From contig UQVD01000065.1 in assembly GCA_900544385.1 (NCBI GenBank), forward strand, positions 1-11,201: a DNA stretch of 11,201 nt, given 5' to 3'. Positions 5,423-11,201 of this stretch are shown one piece after another. Every line of letters begins with the position of its first letter. Position 1 is the stretch's first letter. The translations under genes and the position numbers were made by a program. Source of the stretch: an uncultured Collinsella sp. GTDB lineage: Bacteria > Actinomycetota > Coriobacteriia > Coriobacteriales > Coriobacteriaceae. The notes under the pieces are model-generated. The model was given only the letters and a program-made list of their open reading frames with translations, made no database searches and was not told the origin of the DNA.

Positions 5423-7645
5423 ATGAAGATCATCAAGCGCAGCGGCACCGAGGTTGTCTTTGACATCGATAAGATTGTCAATGCCATCCGCGCCGCAAAC
5501 TTGGAGGTCGAGGAGAGCTCTCGTCTTACCGACCGCCAGGTGGTTTACGCGGCACAAAACGTCGCCGAGGCATGCGAGAACGCGGGCCACACCGTGTCGG
5601 TCGAGGAGATTCAGGATCTGGTCGAGGACGAGATTATGCGTCTCGACTGCTACGAGGTCGCTCGCCATTACATCATCTATCGCTATGTTCAGAGCCTGAA
5701 GCGCCAGAAGAACACGACCGACGACAAGATTCTGTCGCTGATTGAGTGCAACAACGAAGAGGTCAAGCAGGAGAACTCCAACAAGAACCCGACCGTCAAT
5801 TCCGTTCAGCGTGACTACATGGCCGGCGAGATCTCCAAGGACCTGACCCAGCGTGTGCTGCTGCCCCAGGAGATTGTGGATGCTCACAATGAGGGTCTGA
5901 TTCACTTCCATGATTCGGACTACTTTGCCCAGCACATGCATAACTGCGACCTGGTGAACCTGGAGGATATGCTCCAGAACGGTACTGTTATTTCGGGCAC
6001 GCTGATCGAGAAGCCGCACAGCTTCTCGACTGCCTGCAACATCGCGACGCAGATCATCGCTCAGGTTGCTTCCTCCCAGTACGGTGGCCAGTCGATTTCG
6101 CTGACCCATCTTGCCCCGTTCGTCGAGGTGAGCCGTCAAAAGATTCGCGGCGAGGTCGCCCGCGAGCTCGAGGAGCTCGGCGTTTCCGCATCTCCCGAAA
6201 AGGTCCGCGAGGTTGTTGAGGACCGCCTGCGTGACGAGATCCGTCGCGGCGTTCAGACGATTCAGTATCAGGTCGTGACCCTTATGACCACGAATGGCCA
6301 GGCGCCGTTCGTGACGGTCTTTATGTATCTCAATGAGGCCCGTACGCCCCAGGAGAAGCATGACCTTGCCATGATTGTGGAGGAGACGCTTCGTCAGCGC
6401 TATGAGGGCGTTAAGAACGAAGCCGGCGTGTGGATCACCCCGGCGTTCCCCAAGCTCATCTACGTGCTCGAGGACGATAACGTTCACGAGGATTCCCCGT
6501 ACTTCTACCTGACTCAGCTGGCTGCGAAGTGCACCGCCAAGCGCATGGTGCCCGACTACATCTCCGAGAAGAAGATGCGCGAGCTCAAGCTGTCGAAGGG
6601 CGAGACCGCGGGCAACGGCGACTGCTATACCTGCATGGGTTGCCGCAGCTTCCTGACGCCCGACCGCTCCGGTAACGGATTTAACAACGTGGCCAACGCG
6701 CTGAACTATGACCCGAACAAGCCCAAGTACTACGGTCGCTTTAACCAGGGCGTTGTGACCATCAACCTGCCCGATGTCGCGCTGAGCTCGCATCAGGACA
6801 TGGATAAGTTCTGGAAGATCTTCGACGAGCGCCTTGAGCTGTGCCACCGCGCCCTGCTGTGCCGTCATGAGCGTCTGATGGGTACGCTTTCGGATGCCGC
6901 ACCGATTCTTTGGCAGTACGGTGCCCTCGCCCGCCTGAAGAAGGGCGAGACGATCGACAAACTGCTCGTGGGCGGTTACTCCACCATTAGTCTGGGTTAT
7001 GCCGGCCTGTATGAGTGCGTTAAGTACATGACGGGCCACAGCCACACCGAGAAGGAGGGCACGCCCTTTGCCATGGCCGTCATGCAGCGCATGAACGACA
7101 AGTGCGCCGAGTGGAAGGCCGAAAGCGATATTGACTTCTCGCTGTACGGTACCCCGCTTGAGTCGACGACCTACAAGTTCGCCAAGTGCCTGCAGCGTCG
7201 TTTTGGCATCATCCCGGGCGTGACGGACAAGGGCTACATCACCAACAGCTACCACGTCCACGTGTCCGAGGAGATCGACGCATTCGACAAGCTTAAGTTT
7301 GAGGGTATGTTCCAGCAGCTTTCGCCGGGCGGTGCCATCTCCTACGTCGAGGTTCCCAACATGCAGGACAACCTCAAGGCTGTCATTCGCGTGATGCAGT
7401 ACATCTACGACAACATCATGTACGCCGAGCTCAACACCAAGAGCGACTACTGCCAGGTGTGCGGCTACGACGGTGAGATCAAGATTGTCGAGGATGACGG
7501 CAAGCTGGTGTGGGAGTGCCCCAATTGCGGCAATCGTGACCAGGAGAAGATGAATGTCGCTCGTCGTACGTGCGGCTACATCGGTACCCAGTTCTGGAAC
7601 CAGGGCCGAACCGAGGAGATCCGCGACCGCGTGCTGCATCTCTAA
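5423..7645 (+). CDS. nrdD: Anaerobic (class III) ribonucleoside-triphosphate reductase NrdD
   Basis: This 740-residue cytoplasmic glycyl-radical enzyme reduces ribonucleoside triphosphates to deoxy forms without oxygen. Residues 1-95 are an ATP-cone allosteric domain (MKIIKRSGTEVVFDIDKI start). The catalytic barrel follows, with a NGDCYTCMGCRSF cysteine segment at 398-410. A zinc site is formed by two CxxC pairs (Cys677/680 and Cys699/702). The C-terminal glycyl-radical loop is RRTCGYIG, with the radical-bearing Gly718. All expected parts are present and the length is normal for the family. The start is ATG at 5423 with an AAGAGG-type RBS; the gene ends with tandem stops TAATAA at 7643-7648. 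NrdR sites upstream point to repression when deoxynucleotides are plentiful. Its activase gene nrdG follows after a 426-bp gap, longer than usual. Confidence 0.97.
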   Translation: MKIIKRSGTEVVFDIDKIVNAIRAANLEVEESSRLTDRQVVYAAQNVAEACENAGHTVSVEEIQDLVEDEIMRLDCYEVARHYIIYRYVQSLKRQKNTTDDKILSLIECNNEEVKQENSNKNPTVNSVQRDYMAGEISKDLTQRVLLPQEIVDAHNEGLIHFHDSDYFAQHMHNCDLVNLEDMLQNGTVISGTLIEKPHSFSTACNIATQIIAQVASSQYGGQSISLTHLAPFVEVSRQKIRGEVARELEELGVSASPEKVREVVEDRLRDEIRRGVQTIQYQVVTLMTTNGQAPFVTVFMYLNEARTPQEKHDLAMIVEETLRQRYEGVKNEAGVWITPAFPKLIYVLEDDNVHEDSPYFYLTQLAAKCTAKRMVPDYISEKKMRELKLSKGETAGNGDCYTCMGCRSFLTPDRSGNGFNNVANALNYDPNKPKYYGRFNQGVVTINLPDVALSSHQDMDKFWKIFDERLELCHRALLCRHERLMGTLSDAAPILWQYGALARLKKGETIDKLLVGGYSTISLGYAGLYECVKYMTGHSHTEKEGTPFAMAVMQRMNDKCAEWKAESDIDFSLYGTPLESTTYKFAKCLQRRFGIIPGVTDKGYITNSYHVHVSEEIDAFDKLKFEGMFQQLSPGGAISYVEVPNMQDNLKAVIRVMQYIYDNIMYAELNTKSDYCQVCGYDGEIKIVEDDGKLVWECPNCGNRDQEKMNVARRTCGYIGTQFWNQGRTEEIRDRVLHL

Positions 7646-7656
7646 TAACCATCCCA

Positions 7657-7794
7657 GGCCGCCCCGTAGCGAGGCCCCGGGCCTTTACTCGCTATTTCGG
7701 ACAGTCCTGGCTCACGACGGAGGCGCCACTGGCGCCTCCTGTTCGTGCGGAACTCATATCGAGCAAAGGCCCGGGGCCTCGCTACGGGGCGGCC
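7657..7794. repeat. 138-bp near-perfect inverted-repeat element between nrdD and nrdG
   Basis: Two 35-bp arms (7657-7691 and 7760-7794) are complementary with a single mismatch; the first 30 bp of each are perfect and GC-rich, beginning GGCCGCCCCGTAGCGAGG. The 68-bp centre contains a second palindrome, GGAGGCGCC-ACT-GGCGCCTCC (7719-7739), extended by CACGA/TCGTG (7713-7717, 7743-7747). No T-run follows either arm, so it is not an ordinary intrinsic terminator. No target-site duplication is obvious. It encodes no recognisable protein. It resembles a REP-like or MITE-like unit, or a strong RNA-stabilising hairpin at the end of nrdD mRNA. No second copy is in the window. Confidence 0.85.
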
Positions 7795-7858
7795 AAGTTG
7801 ATGTAGCTGAGATGCAGCATGCGGCCTGCTCACTCCTCGAAGTTCTTAGCGGAAATGA

Positions 7859-7914
7859 GTTGACTTGCAACAACGCTTTGCTTGCGATGGCGGTTGAGCT
7901 GCAACAAAGTTTTT
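7859..7914 (+). repeat. Imperfect 22-bp direct repeats, 34-bp period, upstream of nrdG
   Basis: GTTGACTTGCAACAACGCTTTG (7859-7880) and GTTGAGCTGCAACAAAGTTTTT (7893-7914) share GTTGA, TGCAACAA and TTT at the same offsets, about 17 of 22 positions. They could be tandem protein-binding sites or a decayed duplication. TATACT at 7931-7936 downstream could be a -10 for nrdG, but no good -35 pairs with it. Confidence 0.4.
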
Positions 7915-7972
7915 ATTGGACCTCGAACCCTATACTCGATGTTCGCTTCGTTCATTGAGTTACCCTTTGCAT

Positions 7973-8056
7973 GAGGCCGGGACATATCGTTCCGCCCGCA
8001 GTTTCGCAGGCCGAAGGCCGAGAATGTTTGAGGACGGGATGATATGTCCCGGCCTC
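7973..8056 (+). repeat. 84-bp hairpin ending 3 bp before the nrdG ribosome binding site
   Basis: The 16-bp arms GAGGCCGGGACATATC (7973-7988) and GATATGTCCCGGCCTC (8041-8056) are perfectly complementary. Pairing continues inward with G-U wobbles and few mismatches to about 7999/8030. At the tip sits GGCC-GAA-GGCC (8009-8019). The element ends just before GGGAGAG (8059-8065), the nrdG RBS. It may control nrdG translation or mRNA stability, or it may be an inserted repeat. Confidence 0.75.
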
Positions 8057-8071
8057 CCGGGAGAGTTACCT

Positions 8072-8653
8072 ATGAACTACGCGAACATTAAGTATTTCGA
8101 CATTGCTGATGGGGAAGGCGTTCGTACTTCTCTGTTTGTGAGCGGGTGCCGTCGCGGGTGCGAGAATTGCTTTAACTCCGTCGCGTGGGACTTTGCCGCG
8201 GGTGAAACGTTCGATCGTGCCGTCGAGGACAAGATTATCGAGAGCCTCGACCATCCCTTTATCGATGGCCTGACGATTCTGGGCGGCGAGCCTATGGAGC
8301 CCGAGAATCAGGCGGGGCTTGTTGACTTTATCGAACGCGTGCGTGCGGCCTATCCCGCGGGGTCGGGCAAGACCATTTGGTGCTTTACCGGCGACGTGCT
8401 CGAGGAGCTTATGCCGGGTGGTCGTCACCATACCGAGGTGACGGACCGTATCCTTGCCTGCCTCGATATGTTGGTGGATGGCCCGTTTGTTCAGGATCTG
8501 TACGATATCTCATTGCGTTTTAGGGGCTCGAGCAATCAGCGCGTGATTGATATGAACGCCACGCGCGCCCGTGCTGTGCGCGAGGGCGTTGCGCTTTGCG
8601 ACGCTGTGGAGCTTTGGCGGGACGATCCGGTCTATTCGACCCATACTATGTAG
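8072..8653 (+). CDS. nrdG: Anaerobic ribonucleoside-triphosphate reductase activating protein NrdG
   Basis: This radical-SAM activase of 193 residues uses a [4Fe-4S] cluster and S-adenosylmethionine to create the glycyl radical on NrdD. The cluster motif CRRGCENC (Cys26, Cys30, Cys33; CX3CX2C) follows the typical GEGVRTSLFVSG stretch, and ILGGEPM (about 69-75) is the SAM-contacting GGE motif. The length is slightly above that of short NrdG proteins but normal. The start is ATG at 8072 with RBS GGGAGAG (8059-8065), 6 nt away. An in-frame extension to 7916 runs through the hairpin and has no homology-like content, so it is excluded. The gene is on the same strand as nrdD but separated by repeats; it is probably co-transcribed or has its own weak promoter. 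The stop is TAG at 8651-8653. Confidence 0.95.
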   Translation: MNYANIKYFDIADGEGVRTSLFVSGCRRGCENCFNSVAWDFAAGETFDRAVEDKIIESLDHPFIDGLTILGGEPMEPENQAGLVDFIERVRAAYPAGSGKTIWCFTGDVLEELMPGGRHHTEVTDRILACLDMLVDGPFVQDLYDISLRFRGSSNQRVIDMNATRARAVREGVALCDAVELWRDDPVYSTHTM

Positions 8654-8719
8654 CTTGTGGCCGATGCCAAAGGGCGTGGTACCATAGCGCGAACGCAAAA
8701 TCGGAAAAGTGAGGCCCAG

Positions 8720-9277
8720 ATGGTCGATCAGGAAAAAGTCGAGGCCGCCATTAAGCTGTTGCTTGAGGGCATAGGCGAGGACCCAACTCGTGAGGGCCTG
8801 CTGGAGACCCCGGCGCGCGTTGCCCGTATGTATGGTGAGATCGCCGGTGGTATGGACCAGAGTGCCGAGGAGCACCTGTCCAAAACCTTTGCCGTCGCTT
8901 CGAACGATTTGGTTATCGAGCGCGACATCACGTTTTACTCGCTGTGCGAGCATCATCTGCTGCCGTTTTACGGCAAGGCTGCCATTGGCTATATCCCCAA
9001 CGGCCGTGTCGCAGGGCTTTCCAAGCTCGCCCGCACGGTAGAGGTCTACGCCCGTCGTCTGCAGCTGCAGGAGCAGCTGTGTGCGCAGGTTGCCGATGCC
9101 CTCATGGAGTATCTCGCTCCCCAGGGAGCGATTGTGCTCATGGAAGCTGAGCATATGTGCATGACCATGCGCGGCGTGCAAAAGCCTGGCACCAAGACCG
9201 TGACGCTCGCTCGTCGCGGCGTCTTTGAGGCCGATCCGGCGCTCGAGGAGCGATTCTTTAGGATGCTGGGACGCTAA
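8720..9277 (+). CDS. folE: GTP cyclohydrolase I FolE
   Basis: FolE converts GTP to 7,8-dihydroneopterin triphosphate plus formate, the first step of folate (and some other pterin) synthesis. The 185-residue product shows EGLLETPARVARMYGE near 25-40. Its zinc and catalytic segment is FYSLCEHHLLPFYGKAAIGYIP, with Cys76, His78 and His79. The conserved GLSKLARTVEVYARRLQLQE segment spans about 99-118, and the second zinc cysteine is Cys147 in EAEHMCMTMRGV. All expected ligands are intact. The start is ATG at 8720 with GTGAGG (8709-8714) 5 nt away. An in-frame GTG at 8657, only 3 nt after the nrdG stop, would add 21 unlike residues and lacks an RBS. The 66-bp gap to nrdG has no clear terminator, so read-through from nrdG is plausible. 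It is tightly coupled to the HD gene, which starts 2 nt after its stop. Confidence 0.97.
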   Translation: MVDQEKVEAAIKLLLEGIGEDPTREGLLETPARVARMYGEIAGGMDQSAEEHLSKTFAVASNDLVIERDITFYSLCEHHLLPFYGKAAIGYIPNGRVAGLSKLARTVEVYARRLQLQEQLCAQVADALMEYLAPQGAIVLMEAEHMCMTMRGVQKPGTKTVTLARRGVFEADPALEERFFRMLGR

Positions 9278-9279
9278 CT

Positions 9280-9861
9280 ATGAGAGTCGTCAACGACTTT
9301 ACATCGAATACTGACGAGGGAACGCCGCGTCGCGGTTTTATGGCTTCGGGCCTGGCGCCTTTTGGTGCCATGCCTCGCATTGATTACATCTGTGCCAACG
9401 GTCTGTTCCGGCGGCACCTGGGCAACATTGCACAGTTGGAATCGGGGCGCATCTTCTGCCGCCACGGTATTGACCACCTGCTGGATGTCGCTCGCATTAT
9501 GTGGATCAAGAATCTCGAGGAACAGCTCGAATTTGACCGCGAGGTCATCTACGCCACGGCACTTCTTCACGATATCGGCAAAGATGAACAGTATGAATCG
9601 GGTATATCCCATGATGTTGCAAGCGAACGCGTCGCTGATGCGATTCTCGGCGGTATGCCCGATGACGTAGCGTTTGAGCCGGCCGATGCCGCAGCCATTA
9701 AGACGGCCATTCTGGGCCATCGAAAGCTGCGCGTGAACAGCCAACCGCTCGAGCGCCTGCTCTATGCAGCCGACAAAGCGTCGCGCGCCTGCTTTGCATG
9801 CCCCGCGCGCAATGCTTGCAACTGGAGCGATGATAAAAAGAACCTGTCGATTCGCGTGTAG
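9280..9861 (+). CDS. HD-domain phosphohydrolase in folE-folB operon; candidate pterin phosphatase
   Basis: A 193-residue soluble protein of the HD superfamily, metal-dependent phosphohydrolases. The metal-binding set is visible: His62 and His66 in RHGIDHLLDVARI, His97-Asp98 in ALLHDIGKDE, His111-Asp112 in ISHDVASERVA, His147 in ILGHRK, and Asp165 in AADKASR. The C-terminus carries a cysteine cluster, CFACPARNAC (Cys171, 174, 180), followed by NWSDDKKN; this could bind zinc or another metal. The start is ATG at 9280, two bases after folE, with a weak GGGA site at 9268-9271 and likely translational coupling; Met21 is a possible later start. Its place between folE and folB suggests a role in pterin processing. 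One option is dephosphorylation of dihydroneopterin triphosphate; the archaeal HD enzyme MptB, acting on a cyclic dihydroneopterin phosphate, is a precedent. The HD assignment is firm; the substrate is inference. Confidence 0.88.
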   Translation: MRVVNDFTSNTDEGTPRRGFMASGLAPFGAMPRIDYICANGLFRRHLGNIAQLESGRIFCRHGIDHLLDVARIMWIKNLEEQLEFDREVIYATALLHDIGKDEQYESGISHDVASERVADAILGGMPDDVAFEPADAAAIKTAILGHRKLRVNSQPLERLLYAADKASRACFACPARNACNWSDDKKNLSIRV

Positions 9862-9904
9862 TTAGTTTGCGCGGTCGGGGTTCTAAACGAAGGAGACGAT
9901 CGCG

Positions 9905-10390
9905 ATGAGCAACAAGAAACTGCCCGAGAATGCAACCAAGACTGAAGGCGCCGAGCTCGCCCGCCGTGGAAGGGGCGAAATATCCACCGCAACGGCGGTA
10001 CCCCACGTGAGTTATGACGACCTGCGCCATGCCGACCGCATTGCTATCGACGGTCTCGAGGTCTTTGCCAGCCACGGCGTGTATCCCGAGGAGAACGCCC
10101 TGGGGCAGAAGTTTGTCGTGTCCTTGGTGCTCTATGCCGACCTGCGCGCAGCAGGGGAGCACGACAACCTGGACGCCTCGATTGATTACGGCTCGGTGTG
10201 CCACGATGTCGACGGCTATCTGCGCGAGCATACGTTTAAGCTCATCGAGGCCGCAGCCGAGGGTGTGGCCCAGATGCTGCTACGTCGTTACCCCTTGCTG
10301 CTTGGCGTGCGTGTTAAGCTCGATAAGCCTTGGGCGCCCGTCGGTCTTCCCCTGGCAAGTTGCGGCGTCGAGATCGAGCGTGTGCGCTAG
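9905..10390 (+). CDS. folB: Dihydroneopterin aldolase FolB with N-terminal extension
   Basis: FolB cleaves 7,8-dihydroneopterin to 6-hydroxymethyl-7,8-dihydropterin and glycolaldehyde. The domain spans about residues 44-161. It contains DRIAIDGLEVFASHGVYPEE with the substrate-binding Glu63 in HGVYPEENALGQKF, Tyr95 in SIDYGSV, FKLIEAAAEGVA near 111-122, and the catalytic Lys141 in LDKPWAPV. The usual FolB is about 120 residues, so about 43 extra hydrophilic residues precede the domain here. The start at 9905 has a strong AAGGAG (9890-9895), 9 nt away, which supports the extension being translated. The gene lies 43 bp after the HD gene on the same strand, probably in one operon with folE. It ends with TAG at 10388-10390 facing a convergent gene. 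folP and folK do not follow, so the remaining folate genes lie elsewhere. Confidence 0.93.
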   Translation: MSNKKLPENATKTEGAELARRGRGEISTATAVPHVSYDDLRHADRIAIDGLEVFASHGVYPEENALGQKFVVSLVLYADLRAAGEHDNLDASIDYGSVCHDVDGYLREHTFKLIEAAAEGVAQMLLRRYPLLLGVRVKLDKPWAPVGLPLASCGVEIERVR

Positions 10391-10396
10391 TCGACG

Positions 10397-11173
10397 CTAG
10401 AGCTCGTTGGCGGGCGGTTTTTTGAGCCGCTGCGACAGAGCCCTGTTGTTGGGGCAGTACGTGTCGAGCAGCGCGTGAAATCGATGATTGTGGCTCGGCT
10501 CGAGCAGGTGGACGAGCTCGTGGGCGACAACCATGTCAAGGCACTCGACGGGGTAGGCGGCAAGTTCTCGTGCGATGCGAATGGCGCCGGTTTTGGGCGT
10601 GCATGATCCCCAGCGCGTTTTCATGCTGCGCACGGAAACGCGGGAAACGGCGACACCTATTGCGATTTCGTATGCGTGCACGATATCGCGCAGCGCCGAT
10701 GTGACTTCGGACGTATAGAGCTGGTCAATATGGGTTTGGATCTCACTGGGCGTTAAGCTGTCGAGGGTCGCGTTCCACTTGGCCTGCGGACGTTCGTCTG
10801 GCTCGTCGGTACCCATAAAACTTGCGAAGGTAGCCTGCTTGGGCCGCGGTGCGGGTGATGCAAAGTTATGATCGAGTGCATCCTGTACCGTGATGGGCTT
10901 GCCCCAAAGTGCAATGATGGACGAGGGGCTGAGCGGCTCTCGCGTCGTCGTCTGACGTTGCTCGCGCTGGGCAAGTCGGCTGATAATCCAGGCGCTGTTG
11001 CGCTTCACAAACGCTTCGATACGCTCGCGGCTGGCGCCGAGCGGTGCGCTGGCGTGGACCTCGCCGTTCGATGTGACGCGTAGGTTGAAGTTCTTGACGC
11101 GCTTTTTGGTAACGACGACGGGGATGGGCGTCCCATCCGGTCGGGATACGGAAATCGTAAACTGCTGCGTCAA
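10397..11173 (-). CDS. YgjP/SprT-like zinc metallopeptidase (DUF45-type)
   Basis: A 258-residue protein. The C-terminal part (about 150-250) is a YgjP-like metallopeptidase domain: the MKTRWGSCTPKTGAIRI segment near 184-200, then HELVHLLEPSHNHRF at 218-232. In it, His218 and His222 of HExxH plus His228 should bind zinc and Glu219 should be catalytic. The N-terminal 20-70 segment (KKRVKNFNLRVTSNGEVHASAPLG) is the usual YgjP-family beta-rich start. Between them, about 95-135, is a Pro/Asp-rich insertion likely to be disordered. The start is TTG at 11173-11171, with RBS GAAGGA (11180-11185) 6 nt away. There is no signal peptide or membrane helix, so it is cytoplasmic. The physiological substrate of this family is not established. 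The gene converges on folB with only 6 nt between the stops and no terminator, so the transcripts probably overlap. Confidence 0.9.
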   Translation of the reverse strand: MTQQFTISVSRPDGTPIPVVVTKKRVKNFNLRVTSNGEVHASAPLGASRERIEAFVKRNSAWIISRLAQREQRQTTTREPLSPSSIIALWGKPITVQDALDHNFASPAPRPKQATFASFMGTDEPDERPQAKWNATLDSLTPSEIQTHIDQLYTSEVTSALRDIVHAYEIAIGVAVSRVSVRSMKTRWGSCTPKTGAIRIARELAAYPVECLDMVVAHELVHLLEPSHNHRFHALLDTYCPNNRALSQRLKKPPANEL

Positions 11174-11201
11174 AAGCGGTCCTTCAGATTGGGGACGGGC
11201 C

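Noticed and set aside
5218..5463. Small leader peptide gene upstream of nrdD
   Set aside because: It overlaps nrdD in another register, has no convincing RBS, and has Arg/Lys-rich random-looking composition.
5129..7639. An 836-codon minus-strand open frame over nrdD
   Set aside because: It is a shadow of nrdD codons (repetitive Leu/Val/His composition), has no RBS, and crosses the nrdD promoter.
7657..7794. Long inverted repeat as an intrinsic nrdD terminator
   Set aside because: There is no T-run after either arm (AAGTTG on the right; TGGGAT on the left read in reverse), and the stem is far longer than typical terminators.
7570..7833. Short open frames on both strands through the inverted repeat
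   Set aside because: Both strands encode nearly the same arm peptide only because the DNA is palindromic. There is no RBS and no known family, so I treat them as non-coding.
7916..8071. N-terminal extension of nrdG
   Set aside because: It runs through the 84-bp hairpin, has no RBS, and NrdG proteins normally start close to the NYANIKYFDIADGEG segment.
8657..8719. GTG start for folE
   Set aside because: There is no Shine-Dalgarno sequence before it and the added 21 residues do not look like FolE. ATG at 8720 has a clear RBS.
1..11201. CRISPR array, prophage or insertion sequence
   Set aside because: No regularly spaced repeats, integrase, transposase or phage genes were seen; the only repeat-like elements are the hairpins in the nrdD-nrdG gap.

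Overview
The window reads as one end of a draft contig from a high-GC Gram-positive anaerobe. The likely source is a gut Coriobacteriia (Collinsella-like) organism. This rests on codon use, the oxygen-sensitive class III ribonucleotide reductase, the DUF4012 protein style and the stop/RBS style; there is no rRNA or other decisive marker. Bases 1-46 are not genomic. They are an Illumina Nextera P7/index/Read-2 adapter left on the contig, so the gene cut at position 47 is truncated by assembly and not by evolution.

Layout. (1) Minus strand, 47-4447, read right to left: an EamA/DMT-family transporter, a large single-pass DUF4012 membrane protein, and the 5' 277 codons of glmM (phosphoglucosamine mutase, cell-wall precursor synthesis). 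Hairpins precede the transporter gene and glmM. (2) A stand-alone tRNA-Val(GAC) gene on the plus strand with a clear promoter and a clear intrinsic terminator. (3) Plus strand, from about 5138: a promoter framed by two NrdR-box-like sites exactly 32 bp apart, a leader of about 220 nt, then nrdD, and after an unusually long 426-bp gap, nrdG. That gap holds a 138-bp near-perfect inverted repeat, a pair of 22-bp direct repeats, and a second long hairpin ending 3 bp before the nrdG ribosome binding site. (4) Directly after nrdG comes a compact pterin/folate group: folE (GTP cyclohydrolase I), a small HD-domain hydrolase starting 2 nt after the folE stop, and folB (dihydroneopterin aldolase). (5) A convergent minus-strand gene for a YgjP/SprT-like zinc metallopeptidase, ending 6 nt from the folB stop.

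How the parts may work together. NrdD/NrdG make deoxyribonucleotides without oxygen, apparently under NrdR control. FolE, the HD protein and FolB fit the first steps of tetrahydrofolate synthesis, which feeds thymidylate and purine synthesis. No gene for the dihydroneopterin-triphosphate dephosphorylation step is otherwise visible between folE and folB, and the HD hydrolase sits where that enzyme would be expected. That assignment is an inference and is the most testable functional idea in the window. folP and folK are not in the window.
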